From CAZMJG01 sp964576365 (GTDB lineage: Bacteria; Patescibacteriota; Microgenomatia; UBA1406; GWC2-37-13), in contig CAZNUT010000031.1 in the NCBI GenBank assembly GCA_964576365.1, forward strand, positions 1 through 17,995: a stretch of 17,995 nucleotides of DNA, given 5' to 3'. The notes below the pieces were generated by a model. The model was not told the DNA's origin and searched no databases. It saw only the letters and a list, made by a program, of their open reading frames with translations. Shown in pieces: positions 1 to 8,313 of the stretch. Each line of letters starts with the position of its first letter. Within the stretch, counting starts at the first letter, position 1. The position numbers and the translations under genes were made by a program.

Positions 1-2042
1 TATTGATTTTTTTCTATGCCGCGATTCAGAAAATAAAGAAAGATAGATCCGCCTGTATGGACGTCAGTTTTTTTTATCTTTGTACGTTCCTTCATTGCTC
101 CTTCTGGATCATAAAATGATTTCCACATGAGATACAAATCACTCCATTCATCATCCGTTCCTCCCTTGTTATCTATGATGTCTTTTTCATACATATCAAA
201 ATCAGATAGATCGCCGAGATAAATTGATGCCGGAGTAAATGGGAGTAATTGAATGCCATACTTCATGTTTGTTTTATTGCTGAACCAAGTTGCAAAGTCA
301 ACTTTGCCTCCCCATACTATTGACGCCAATGCATGTTTGTAGGGATCTGAGTAAATTTCATTTTTATTAAACCAGTATTGAAAGACAGATTCTTTTTCTG
401 TGTAAAAGAGAGCAAGAGCTTTTTGTTGCAGCTCCTGATTGTTTGTCGTTTTCCCCCAGAGCCAGATTGCATACCAGGCATTCAAAGCTTCAGATGTAGA
501 TTCTTGATTTGTTCCGTCAGCGAAATCACCCCGACCATCTGCATACGAATGACCTTCATAAGGATTAAATGTCCTCATATACGGAAATCTTTCAGACTGT
601 CGATCTGTATTCATGATGTCCAAAACCACCTCATCAATCTTTTTTTTCATTTCAGGAGTGATATATTTGCCTTGACTTGCCAAGACAGCAGCTGTTCGGA
701 TAAGATATCCATAGTGAAAGTGATGATCATTCAGCTTTTCATGGCCAAACTCCGGCTGGGAAGATATCATTGATTGTTGTCTCGCATCATAACTTATGTC
801 ATTTAATGTTCTATTGAGAATAGGTAGCGCATCTGAGATCAGTTGTTCTTTTTCGGTTTTGAGATTATATGTGTCTGCAAGTTGAATGAGAGATGCAGCC
901 TTTCCAAGCCATACGCCACTACTGTAAATTTTGCGAGGCGCTTCTTCTTTTAACATAGATGCAATATCTTCTTTGAGAGAAGTGACGATCTCTTTTTCTC
1001 CGGTTTTCAGTTTTTCAAAATCAAAAGGAAGCTCCGAGGCAGTCAAGGTCGTTGTAAATGAAGATGCCTTGATAAGGCTCAGTTTCCCTCTCAATGTATC
1101 GTATGAACCAATCTCTTCCACATCGTGCATAAGGTGGTCCTGATGATGTGGAAACAAAGCGATAAAAGGAGTAATATCATTGGTTTTAATTTGATAATTT
1201 GTGGTTAAGTCAGCCCCTCGTACTTCGTATGTCGTACGAGTGTCCAAAATCTGAACCCCGGCAAGAGATCTGAATTCATCTGCGCGGGTACGATCATCAA
1301 GTAATGCGACAGTAATGGGAGCGATAGATTTAATATCCAAAGAATCAGCAAAAACTTGCACACTGAATGGTTTTTGCGAAAGTAACATATAAAATTTTGT
1401 ATTGATCTGCATGATCAAAGAATCAGTAGAAAATTTCTTTCCTGAAAAGGTCGAGCCATCGATTTTAGATAGGTTAAATTTATCTGATGGTTCAATCTCA
1501 TACGTCTCACTTCCGCTCACTGTGACAAATGGTGCACCTTGGGCTAGGGTATAAATCAATTTGTTACTTCTGCTATCTTCTTGTTCAAATGTCAACGACC
1601 AGTCGCCTCTTTTTGTTACTATGGGTTCTTCTAGAGTTGCTCCAGTGCCAATTGTGAAATCTTCGGCATAAGGAGCAAAAACAGTGTCTGACTCTATTTT
1701 TTTAGTGGGAAAAGAAAAGCCAAGGCCGTTTTTTGTTATTTTAAAAGCAAGTGGGAATGCATAAAGTGGCTGAGATGGAAATGAAAATAGTGCTGAAGAA
1801 TACCATTGATTAGAAGGTGTGGTCTTGAGTGAATGGCCAGATGATACATCTTCTTGAGGGCTTGTCTCTGTTGTGGACAGTGAGGAAGGTGTAGGTGAGG
1901 TAAGCGTAGGTAAAAATACAAAAAAGTAAAATGGAATTGCCGTTAAGAGAGTAGTGATTCCTAAGGTAAAAATAGTCATTGTGAAAAGACTCTTTGAATG
2001 ATGATGCGTGATGGGGATAGTATGTGTTGTTTTTGATTTCAT
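1..2042 (-). CDS. GH81 endo-beta-1,3-glucanase, membrane-anchored; runs to the window edge
   Basis: Translating the minus strand from the ATG at 2042 gives 680 open codons; the last two visible bases are TA, so a stop may follow directly or the gene continues. Residues about 20-45 form a hydrophobic anchor or signal, followed by a Ser/Thr/Pro-rich linker, so the enzyme acts outside the membrane. The C-terminal part carries the GH81 signature: NDHHFHYGY (D439) and, from H498, HSYADGRGDFADG followed by NQESTSE, with the Glu pair E514/E518 four residues apart as in the family's catalytic centre. GH81 enzymes are inverting endo-beta-1,3-glucanases. The length fits a complete GH81 protein. It is the last visible gene of a four-gene operon, 9 bases after the HlyD-like gene, which suggests trimming or release of a beta-1,3-glucan made by the upstream synthase. 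The family call is firm; the in vivo substrate is inferred. Confidence 0.9.
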   Translation of the reverse strand, partial: MKSKTTHTIPITHHHSKSLFTMTIFTLGITTLLTAIPFYFFVFLPTLTSPTPSSLSTTETSPQEDVSSGHSLKTTPSNQWYSSALFSFPSQPLYAFPLAFKITKNGLGFSFPTKKIESDTVFAPYAEDFTIGTGATLEEPIVTKRGDWSLTFEQEDSRSNKLIYTLAQGAPFVTVSGSETYEIEPSDKFNLSKIDGSTFSGKKFSTDSLIMQINTKFYMLLSQKPFSVQVFADSLDIKSIAPITVALLDDRTRADEFRSLAGVQILDTRTTYEVRGADLTTNYQIKTNDITPFIALFPHHQDHLMHDVEEIGSYDTLRGKLSLIKASSFTTTLTASELPFDFEKLKTGEKEIVTSLKEDIASMLKEEAPRKIYSSGVWLGKAASLIQLADTYNLKTEKEQLISDALPILNRTLNDISYDARQQSMISSQPEFGHEKLNDHHFHYGYLIRTAAVLASQGKYITPEMKKKIDEVVLDIMNTDRQSERFPYMRTFNPYEGHSYADGRGDFADGTNQESTSEALNAWYAIWLWGKTTNNQELQQKALALFYTEKESVFQYWFNKNEIYSDPYKHALASIVWGGKVDFATWFSNKTNMKYGIQLLPFTPASIYLGDLSDFDMYEKDIIDNKGGTDDEWSDLYLMWKSFYDPEGAMKERTKIKKTDVHTGGSIFLYFLNRGIEKNQ

Positions 2043-2051
2043 AAAATATGT

Positions 2052-2837
2052 TTAATTGTTGCGACTATTTAAAATGAGAAGTCCATTCCAAAAGTCAATA
2101 AAATAATCTACAGGCTTCATGATTTTGTTACCACTACTTTCGAGAAATACATCTAAGTCTTCGTTGTGCAATAGACTTGATGCGTCTTGTTCATTTGCTA
2201 GTTTGAAATAGAGGCCTATCTTTTTTTCACGAAATTCTCCACTTTCTTTTTCGGTGGGGCTCAGGATTGACGGTTTTAGAATAAAATTTTGATTCAGTCG
2301 AGGACTATATGCCCGTACTTCCGGCAACCGTTTGATCATCTGGTACTGTTGGACCGATAATAGTGCAAGTAAACGTGTATCGTCATGAGAATACATACTC
2401 ATAAATTCAGAAAATGTTTCGACAGGCGATCCTTCTGCGACATGTACTTCGGCGATAACCCCGCTGACAGGCGCCTTGACGACGAGATTTTTCAACTCTT
2501 CTTCAGCGACTTTTGCCTCGGTCTGTGCAGAAACGTTATCCTCATATACACCTAACACATCTATTTTGCTTCTAAGGGCAGGATTATCTAGTTGAGCCAA
2601 AACACTATTTTTTTTCACCTCCATTCCTACTTTGGCTGGTATTTTTTTTACCACTCCGCGTGTATATGCAAGAATAGGTACTTCATTTTTTATGACTGTT
2701 ACCTTCAGTCCTTGCTGGAATTGTGATCTATATCTGTTGACTTTGCGAGTCAGCGCGATGGTGGCAACTGAAAACGCAAGAAGTACAACGAGAGTAAAAA
2801 AGACTGTATTGAGTAGGGCGACTATAATTTTTTTCAT
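2052..2837 (-). CDS. HlyD-like membrane-fusion/adaptor protein with a split lipoyl-type domain
   Basis: A 261-residue protein with one N-terminal membrane segment (about 5-30). The two halves of a biotinyl-lipoyl-like hairpin domain follow: residues about 60-86 (GVVKKIPAKVGMEVKKNSVL) and 118-140 (VKAPVSGVIAEVHVAEGSPV). Only a short helical stretch (about 90-115) separates them, so the coiled-coil hairpin is much reduced compared with classical HlyD or AcrA. The C-terminal half looks like a beta-rich extracytoplasmic domain. Its ATG overlaps the stop of the GT2 gene as ATGA, indicating translational coupling. In Sinorhizobium mixed-linkage glucan synthesis a membrane-fusion-like protein (BgsB) is paired with a GT2 synthase (BgsA); this pair has the same logic, though I cannot claim orthology. 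The likely role is helping the nascent polysaccharide leave the membrane. No transporter ATPase or RND gene is nearby. Confidence 0.75.
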   Translation of the reverse strand: MKKIIVALLNTVFFTLVVLLAFSVATIALTRKVNRYRSQFQQGLKVTVIKNEVPILAYTRGVVKKIPAKVGMEVKKNSVLAQLDNPALRSKIDVLGVYEDNVSAQTEAKVAEEELKNLVVKAPVSGVIAEVHVAEGSPVETFSEFMSMYSHDDTRLLALLSVQQYQMIKRLPEVRAYSPRLNQNFILKPSILSPTEKESGEFREKKIGLYFKLANEQDASSLLHNEDLDVFLESSGNKIMKPVDYFIDFWNGLLILNSRNN

Positions 2838-4324
2838 ATAACTGATTGAGTAATACCATTTTTAACAAAGGCAAATAAAAAATAAGCATTCACCATGACC
2901 CAGAACGAAGTGACTATTGTTGTGACTCCGTCATCTGGGTTGTACCATCCGACTGCAACTGCAAGAAATGAAAGAGTAATAAAAAAGATGTGTGGCCAGA
3001 TTTGCAGCATCATGATTTGCAAATGCTGTCTGCGAGATTCGGTGGCGACCCATGTATATTTATTTTTCAAAAATACCGATAGCAATGCTTGCAAATAAGG
3101 TGCAAAGCTCGCGATCGATGTACTCACTGTTGCCAGTTTAAGTGAGCCAAGTAAAAACCAAGGAAGAAAATATACTGTAATAAAGTAAGGAATATAGTGC
3201 GTGAGCCAACCATCATTGTGTTTCACATCCATAGGATGCCAGCCAAAAAGTAAATAGAGAAGAGGAAGTAAAAGATAAATGAGGATTGCCACAGAACTGA
3301 AGTAATGAATATTGGAAAAAAAGTATTGAAGGCGCTGATCTATGCTGAGTGCATCAATAAAAAGTGGATTATGGGAAAAGAACAGAGTGAAGCCGCCGCG
3401 TGCCCAACGATTTTGCTGTCGGAAAAATGCAGGAATCGTCTCGGGTGCTCGTCCATAAGCCAGGACTTTGTTATAAAAGACGCTTTCGTGTCCTTTTTCG
3501 TGAATCAGAATGGTTGTCCAGATGTCCTCTGAATGATCTCTCAATGCAATTCCTCCAATTTCATCTATTGCTGATCGTCGATATACCATATTTGTACCCA
3601 CGCAGAAGGCAGCGTTATAACTATTTTTTGCTGGCTGGACATACTTATAAAATATTTCTTGAGCTTGAGCTGTGCCTGCGGCGATAAATTGATCTGTGTT
3701 TGTGTAGTGCTGAGGAGTCTGAATCAACGCCACTTTTTCATTTTCGAAAAAAGGAAGAAGTTCGGTAAGAAATTCCTTTGTTGGAGCGTGGTCAGCATCA
3801 AAAACAGCAAAAAAATCTCCTTTACATTGTTGTAGTCCATAATTCAAGTTTCCAGATTTCGCATATTTTTTTTCATGTAAAGGGCGGGCTATATAGGTAA
3901 GATTCAATTCATGCGCTAGTTGGCGCACTTCGTCTGAATCGCCGTCGTCAAGAATATAGGTCGTGTGTGGATATTCGATAGCTTGAGCACGTCTGATCGT
4001 TTCTTCTACAATCTCGATCGGTTCATTCGCAATCGGAATTAAAATATCAACTATCGGTTTTGTTGATGATAACCATTTTTTACTGTATTTGAATTCACGT
4101 TTATGATATTCCGGCTGGATCATATCCAAGAGAATAGTGAGCCAGAGGGTGGCAACTATAGTGATTGCGATAAGATCTGCGATAAGTTGCAAAATATAGA
4201 GATATGGATTGCCCATGTGTGAAGGATCAAAAATATACGAAGCATAATAAAGAATTGTAATAGGGGCAATGATGATAAAAAGAAGAGCCGTGTTGTGAAT
4301 TTTTTTGGTTTTAATGCGCAGCAT
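2834..4324 (-). CDS. Processive family-2 glycosyltransferase (cellulose/curdlan synthase-like)
   Basis: From the ATG at 4324 the protein has 496 residues. An upstream in-frame TTG at 4366 is possible, but it would overlap the previous gene by 56 bases instead of 14. Two N-terminal membrane segments precede a cytosolic GT-A domain with every processive-synthase motif: DDG (D126/D127), DADH (D176, D178), SED (E266-D267) and QQNRW (Q303 to W307), followed by about five membrane segments. This is the D,D,D,QxxRW pattern of enzymes that polymerise from UDP-sugars and extrude the chain. There is no C-terminal PilZ domain, so direct c-di-GMP activation as in BcsA is not expected. A GH81 beta-1,3-glucanase in the same operon favours a curdlan-like or mixed-linkage beta-glucan product over cellulose, but sequence reading alone cannot fix the linkage. 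Hyaluronan- or chitin-type products remain possible alternatives. Confidence 0.88.
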   Translation of the reverse strand: MLRIKTKKIHNTALLFIIIAPITILYYASYIFDPSHMGNPYLYILQLIADLIAITIVATLWLTILLDMIQPEYHKREFKYSKKWLSSTKPIVDILIPIANEPIEIVEETIRRAQAIEYPHTTYILDDGDSDEVRQLAHELNLTYIARPLHEKKYAKSGNLNYGLQQCKGDFFAVFDADHAPTKEFLTELLPFFENEKVALIQTPQHYTNTDQFIAAGTAQAQEIFYKYVQPAKNSYNAAFCVGTNMVYRRSAIDEIGGIALRDHSEDIWTTILIHEKGHESVFYNKVLAYGRAPETIPAFFRQQNRWARGGFTLFFSHNPLFIDALSIDQRLQYFFSNIHYFSSVAILIYLLLPLLYLLFGWHPMDVKHNDGWLTHYIPYFITVYFLPWFLLGSLKLATVSTSIASFAPYLQALLSVFLKNKYTWVATESRRQHLQIMMLQIWPHIFFITLSFLAVAVGWYNPDDGVTTIVTSFWVMVNAYFLFAFVKNGITQSVI

Positions 4325-6311
4325 AGGCTTTGGTTCGATAATAATATAGCTTGTTATATAGCCCAATCTGTAGAGGTATCAGTAATATAAGATAGATTGA
4401 TATGTACCAACTTGCCGGCCAGGAATGCTTCAGTATGAGTACGCCTTCCTCATCGTTTCCCTCTAGCGTGATTTTCATAAAATTTGGTCCTGAAGACATG
4501 ATTTTTTGTGCTTTACCTTGAAAATATGCATGCCAACCCACATCATAACTTTCTTTCAGAAAAATCAAGTTGGAACTTCGCTTCGCTGGAATCTTGATTT
4601 CTATTTGATCTTGCGCAGGATAAGAGACTGTGAGGGGAGTATTTTCTTTTTGGTCAAGCATGACTGAAAAGCGTTGTACATAATCATCAAGAGCTGTTTG
4701 ATCGTTTACTTTACTGAAATACAGATCATAAGGGAAATGATCAGTTTTATGTGAATATTTATTATCTATAAGAAGTGCGTCATAGACGTTGCCAGGAGTT
4801 TGAAACAGATGATAGATGCTTCCAGGAAATTCAAAAATACCTTTGTCGATATAGTTGCTTTTTGAAGGATCAAGAAGTGATCGGGTAAACGGTGAAGTTT
4901 CTTCCAAAAATACATGTTTTGTGCCTGTAAGCTTGAAATAAGTAGTGATTCGATCTATGTTTGAGCGTGGAATGGAGGTGAGGTACGGATGTTCTTGCAT
5001 AAGTGGATTGAGGCGAGGTGGAATTTGATTAAATTCCAGATGTCCCATGTATGAGACAGGAAGTCGATAAGATAAAGGTATGAGGTAACTGCCTTTACCA
5101 ATATCAGGCACCCATATACGTCCATTTTGGAGCATCTTTCCACCCCCTTTTTTGATAAATGAAGAAACCGGCTCAGAGAGTTCGTTGCCAGGATACGGCG
5201 AGTATACACTCACAAACCAGACACCCTCTATCATTGCCACGCAAAAAAGAAATACACCGACCCCTTTGATGAGGGTTGATTTCATATTTTTGATAGTGTC
5301 AATGACTACACCAAATGCGATCACTAGAGCGATCCCAATGAGAGATATGCCACGAGTGAATTGGAGTTGAGAAATAGCTTTTGGCAAAGGAAATTTGGTT
5401 CCTATGATGATGAATGCGAGAAAAAATACAGTGTATACGGTCAAAATGGTAAACCATCGTAGATTGGGAGTTGTTGGCATCAACGAGCGAATGATAATGA
5501 ATACAATTGCAATGAAGAGATAGAGACTCAGACCATAATAATTGTAGTGAGAAAGAACCAGCGAAAGAAAGGAGAGGTTGGCAAATTGTTCGCTTGAATA
5601 ATAGTATGTATTTTTCGCCACGAGGGGATACCAGAAGAGTGATGAAGCTGCTAGAAAGATGAGAAGTTGAATAAGATGAGATTGAGATAGTATTTTTCTT
5701 TCCGAACATATGACGGCAACTATTCCTAATGCAAACGAATATATTCCTAAAAGTGGATGAATATAAAAAGCTATGCCGCACAAATACGGAAATAAAAATG
5801 TGTACTTTTCCTCAAGGTACCTTTTCCACATATAAATGATGACTGGAAAACAAGTGACCGCAAACATGAGGCTGTAATCGCTTACGGTTCCCCAATATTG
5901 CGCTATGTTAAGCGTAAGAAGAGCTGATATGAAAGAGGCGATTGGACTCATGCCTATACCCCTCATCACCAGATATATAGTTATTTTAAGCAGAATAAAT
6001 TGCACAATAGTCATAATCACCATGCTTCGCACTATGCTCACATCTAGGGCAGAAGAAAGCCAAATAGTCAGATAATGCGGGACAAATTGATATGCACGCA
6101 ATACGCCAATCCCATTTGACCAAAAGTGAGTCCATGAAGAAAATCCATGTGTCTGAATAAATTTTGCTCTAAACGCGTGTACCATCCAATCCGGGTAACC
6201 TGTCTCAAGATATTGAGCAGGAAAATAAAATGCTATAAGCAGCAGTGATATAACAATAAGTGCAAAAAGGAGTGCTACATCCAGTGCAATCGTTTTTCTG
6301 TTTTTCATCAT
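4311..6311 (-). CDS. Polytopic GT-C-type membrane protein with a large extracytoplasmic C-terminal domain
   Basis: A 666-residue protein with roughly 10-12 membrane helices in residues 8-385, a soluble segment (about 390-630) and a final membrane helix (about 637-657). The first loop has a D41-x3-H45 motif (PDWMVHAFRA), the usual position of the acidic catalytic residue in GT-C fold proteins. The end of the soluble part (ESYDVGWHAYFQGK, then a PNFMKITLEG stretch) resembles the C-terminal beta domain of YfhO-like and PTPS-related membrane proteins. These families are thought to use lipid-linked sugars, but few members have a proven reaction. It is the first gene of the operon; the next start lies 14 bases inside it. 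It may add a sugar or other substituent to the exported glucan, or build its lipid primer. Two ATGs are adjacent (6311 and 6308). Confidence 0.7.
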   Translation of the reverse strand: MMKNRKTIALDVALLFALIVISLLLIAFYFPAQYLETGYPDWMVHAFRAKFIQTHGFSSWTHFWSNGIGVLRAYQFVPHYLTIWLSSALDVSIVRSMVIMTIVQFILLKITIYLVMRGIGMSPIASFISALLTLNIAQYWGTVSDYSLMFAVTCFPVIIYMWKRYLEEKYTFLFPYLCGIAFYIHPLLGIYSFALGIVAVICSERKILSQSHLIQLLIFLAASSLFWYPLVAKNTYYYSSEQFANLSFLSLVLSHYNYYGLSLYLFIAIVFIIIRSLMPTTPNLRWFTILTVYTVFFLAFIIIGTKFPLPKAISQLQFTRGISLIGIALVIAFGVVIDTIKNMKSTLIKGVGVFLFCVAMIEGVWFVSVYSPYPGNELSEPVSSFIKKGGGKMLQNGRIWVPDIGKGSYLIPLSYRLPVSYMGHLEFNQIPPRLNPLMQEHPYLTSIPRSNIDRITTYFKLTGTKHVFLEETSPFTRSLLDPSKSNYIDKGIFEFPGSIYHLFQTPGNVYDALLIDNKYSHKTDHFPYDLYFSKVNDQTALDDYVQRFSVMLDQKENTPLTVSYPAQDQIEIKIPAKRSSNLIFLKESYDVGWHAYFQGKAQKIMSSGPNFMKITLEGNDEEGVLILKHSWPASWYISIYLILLIPLQIGLYNKLYYYRTKAYAAH

Positions 6312-6338
6312 AATTCAGTCATTTCAGATTACTTTTAT

Positions 6339-6352
6339 ATTGTCATAACAAT
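6339..6352. promoter_or_regulatory. Inverted repeat ATTGT-N4-ACAAT in the operon leader
   Basis: ATTGTCATAACAAT has two perfect 5-base arms around a CATA centre. It lies between the candidate operon promoter and the first ATG, where it could be a repressor operator or a weak RNA hairpin. The arms are A+T-rich, so chance occurrence cannot be excluded. Confidence 0.25.
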
Positions 6353-6397
6353 GTAAAAAAACAAGTGAGTTTTGAAGAAAAAACGATTGTATTTTTC

Positions 6398-6406
6398 ATT
6401 GTAACA
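6398..6406 (-). promoter_or_regulatory. Candidate extended -10 box for the glucan operon
   Basis: On the minus strand this reads TGTTACAAT, a TGn extended -10 with a near-consensus hexamer. It would give a leader of about 80 bases before the ATG at 6311. No convincing -35 hexamer is visible at 16-18 bases, which is tolerable for an extended -10. The box resembles those before era and the DUF4256 gene. Sigma-70 type is assumed. Confidence 0.4.
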
Positions 6407-6443
6407 TAGTTTATAGGATAGTTTGTTGCTTATTTTTATTTCA

Positions 6444-6471
6444 TTGACACAATAGAAAAAAGTGCTACCCT
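6444..6471 (+). promoter_or_regulatory. Promoter for the secreted protein gene at 6512
   Basis: A perfect -35 TTGACA (6444-6449) is followed after 16 bases by TACCCT (6466-6471), preceded by TGC, so the -10 is of the extended form TGCTACCCT. Transcription would start near 6478 and leave a leader of about 34 bases with no evident Shine-Dalgarno sequence before the ATG. Confidence 0.55.
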
Positions 6472-6511
6472 GAATTATAGGTGTACAAATATTTACTATT
6501 TATTCATATAT

Positions 6512-7342
6512 ATGGCAAAAAATAAAGGTAGAAGTAATAGCTTTTATCAAGTTTCGGCAGTTTTGTTTGCAGTTGGAGTTCTTGCAGTTATAGGTATCGC
6601 CAATTCGGCAAAATCTGGCACCTATTCATACAGTTCAAGTGCTGCAGAATATTCACCAAAAATTAATCCAAAAGATTTTACTACCAATATCACGAATAAA
6701 TTTTTCTCACTTCCTCCTGGAAAAACAATGGTGTACGAACTTGAGACTGCAGATGGTCTCGAAAGGATAGAGATCACGATTACCGGTTCTAAGAAAAAAG
6801 TGATGGGTGTTAATACTCTTGTTTACAGAGATAAAGTATGGATGGATGATGGAGAGCGTGATGGTAAATGGACAAAGGAAGAGCTTGTGGAAGATACAAA
6901 AGATTATCTTGCCCAGAATATAAAAACAGGTGATGTTTGGTATTTTGGTGAAGATGTAAAAAATTATGAAAATGGGCAGTATCTTGATTCAGATGGGGCG
7001 TGGATTGCCGACCCTGAAGAAGGAGTATATCCAGGTATTTGGATCAAGGGAAAACACAAAGTAGGCGATAGGTATTTACAGGAATTTTCGCCAGATGTTG
7101 CAGAAGATACAAGAGATGTGAAAGCGGTCAATCTCACGGTGAAGACAGGTATGGGTACATTCAAAGGTTGTGTCAAAATGTTTGATTGGACGCCACTTGA
7201 TCCGACCTCACTTGAACACAAGTATTACTGTCCGGAAGTGGGTGCACTCGTGAAATCTGAGCATCTAGATGAAGAGGGGAATGTGATTGATACAACAGAA
7301 TTGGTCAAAGTCACAAACAAACGGGATATGGATGAAAAATGA
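6512..7342 (+). CDS. Membrane-anchored or secreted conserved protein of unknown function
   Basis: 276 residues. A short basic start (MAKNKGR) and one hydrophobic segment (about 11-31) are followed by a Ser/Tyr-rich linker, so the rest is extracytoplasmic. The body resembles a widespread unnamed bacterial family that I recognise by pattern: a start like NPKDFTTNITNKFF, then VYRDKVW (104-110), WYFGEDVKNYENG (143-155), a DGAW at 171-174 and EHKYYCPEVG near 235-244. Two cysteines (C220, C240) bracket the DWTPLDP segment and could form a disulfide. Composition is acidic and aromatic-rich with predicted beta structure; no catalytic motif is recognisable. It is transcribed alone from its own strong promoter, divergently from the glucan operon, so the two might share regulation, but nothing shows a functional link. 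The start is fixed by the promoter and by the basic-hydrophobic N terminus. Confidence 0.8.
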   Translation: MAKNKGRSNSFYQVSAVLFAVGVLAVIGIANSAKSGTYSYSSSAAEYSPKINPKDFTTNITNKFFSLPPGKTMVYELETADGLERIEITITGSKKKVMGVNTLVYRDKVWMDDGERDGKWTKEELVEDTKDYLAQNIKTGDVWYFGEDVKNYENGQYLDSDGAWIADPEEGVYPGIWIKGKHKVGDRYLQEFSPDVAEDTRDVKAVNLTVKTGMGTFKGCVKMFDWTPLDPTSLEHKYYCPEVGALVKSEHLDEEGNVIDTTELVKVTNKRDMDEK

Positions 7343-7351
7343 AGTTTGTGG

Positions 7352-7930
7352 TTATTTTTTGAGATTGTGAAGAAAAAAATTCACAAAATGATTGTAGTTG
7401 GTGTATACGATCCATATATTAGTGAGCAGGAGCCCGGGAAACACCACTCCTTTTTCAATCATCTCACCAGTCGTAATGCGTAAAAACCTGAAAGGTGGAA
7501 ATCCGAATCGTATTGGAATAGGAAAGAGCCACGGTACTCCCTGTTTTGTAAAGGTATCCGCGACAAGATGCGAAAGATATCCGAGCATGAAAGTAGTCCA
7601 GATGATCGACATGTCCACAAGCACCACATGTTTAATCCATTCCAAAAGCCAGTACGTTATGAATCCTGCTATTGTCATGCCAAGAAGAGAATGACTTATG
7701 AGGCGATGGCCACCGGTAAAGGGATGAAATAAGCGACCCAAAATAGAACCTGCGGGAATACGTTGCCACAAAGCGGCTGTCGGCTCATCGAGGTCTGCTG
7801 CTGTCGCACCCATGATGCTGGCTCCCAGTGCGGTGATAAGAGTCGCGATCGACATAGATGGTATGGGATTTGTCGCCGCGACATACATCACGAGAGTAAA
7901 TGCGGCTAGGTCATGTGTTCGTGCAGTCAT
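7352..7930 (-). CDS. YdjM/DUF457-type membrane-bound metal-dependent hydrolase
   Basis: 192 residues with about four membrane segments and the histidine/aspartate pattern of the YdjM (DUF457) family: H6 near the start, D46/D48 after the first helix, a GGHRLISHS motif (H75, H80), then GYLSHLVADTFTKQG (H121, D125) with PWLFP after it. The family is described as inner-membrane metal-dependent hydrolases; E. coli YdjM is LexA-controlled, but the substrate is not known. Its ATG overlaps the stop of the preceding GIY-YIG gene as ATGA, so the two are translated together. The 3' end faces the plus-strand gene at 6512-7342 with a 9-base gap. No SOS box was recognised upstream. The family assignment is good; the function is unresolved. 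Confidence 0.82.
   Translation of the reverse strand: MTARTHDLAAFTLVMYVAATNPIPSMSIATLITALGASIMGATAADLDEPTAALWQRIPAGSILGRLFHPFTGGHRLISHSLLGMTIAGFITYWLLEWIKHVVLVDMSIIWTTFMLGYLSHLVADTFTKQGVPWLFPIPIRFGFPPFRFLRITTGEMIEKGVVFPGLLLTNIWIVYTNYNHFVNFFLHNLKK
7365..7386. terminator. Inverted repeat between convergent genes, possible terminator
   Basis: TTGTGAA and TTCACAA form a perfect 7-bp stem around an A-rich 8-base loop, 22 bases after the stop of the plus-strand gene and inside the last codons of the minus-strand YdjM-type gene. A T-run (7355-7360) precedes it on the plus strand. It is not a textbook terminator because no T-tract follows the stem in either direction. Confidence 0.25.
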
Positions 7931-8253
7931 AGTGATTTATTGGTGTGCAAATGATTTTTGATCAATTCTTCTTTTTGTTTTTTTGTAAGTGATTTAATTT
8001 GGTATTCTCTTTTTAATGCTTCAGTCACCGAAGTATATTGTTCTGTGTATACAAGCGTAAATGGCAATCTGGATCGTACATATTTTGAGGAGCGTGAGGA
8101 GGATTGATGATCTTTTATTCTTTGATGTATGTTATTTGTTTGCCCGCAATAGAGTGATCCATCTGCACATCTGAGCAAATAGACAATATACTGTTTTTCA
8201 GATATATCAATAAGTGAGTAGTCATGTTGTATAGGTTTGTTTGATACTTCCAT
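7927..8253 (-). CDS. GIY-YIG domain protein (YhbQ/UPF0213-like nuclease fold)
   Basis: 108 residues. After about 20 N-terminal residues comes a single GIY-YIG domain: IVYLL (23-27) as the GIY strand, LYCG (34-37) as the YIG strand, R45, H49 and the catalytic-type E83 in the helix before KSLTKKQKEEL. This arrangement and length match YhbQ-like proteins, stand-alone GIY-YIG members for which nuclease activity on DNA has been proposed. The start is supported by AGAAGG a few bases upstream, one of the few recognisable ribosome-binding sites in the window. It overlaps the YdjM-type gene by 4 bases. The motifs are intact, so it may be active. A role in DNA repair is plausible but inferred. It differs clearly from the second GIY-YIG protein at 15178-15438. 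Confidence 0.85.
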   Translation of the reverse strand: MEVSNKPIQHDYSLIDISEKQYIVYLLRCADGSLYCGQTNNIHQRIKDHQSSSRSSKYVRSRLPFTLVYTEQYTSVTEALKREYQIKSLTKKQKEELIKNHLHTNKSL

Positions 8254-8313
8254 ACACCTTCTAAAAAAAGATTTATTTTTAATACCAAATGCACGAGGCG
8301 ATTATGTTTTGAT

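Noticed and set aside
378..1143. Plus-strand ORFs opposite the GH81 gene
   Set aside because: They lie antisense to a continuous 680-codon GH81 frame with intact motifs and encode no recognisable protein.
3305..3687. Plus-strand ORFs inside the GT2 gene
   Set aside because: They are antisense to the conserved DADH, SED and QQNRW region and have no supporting start signals.
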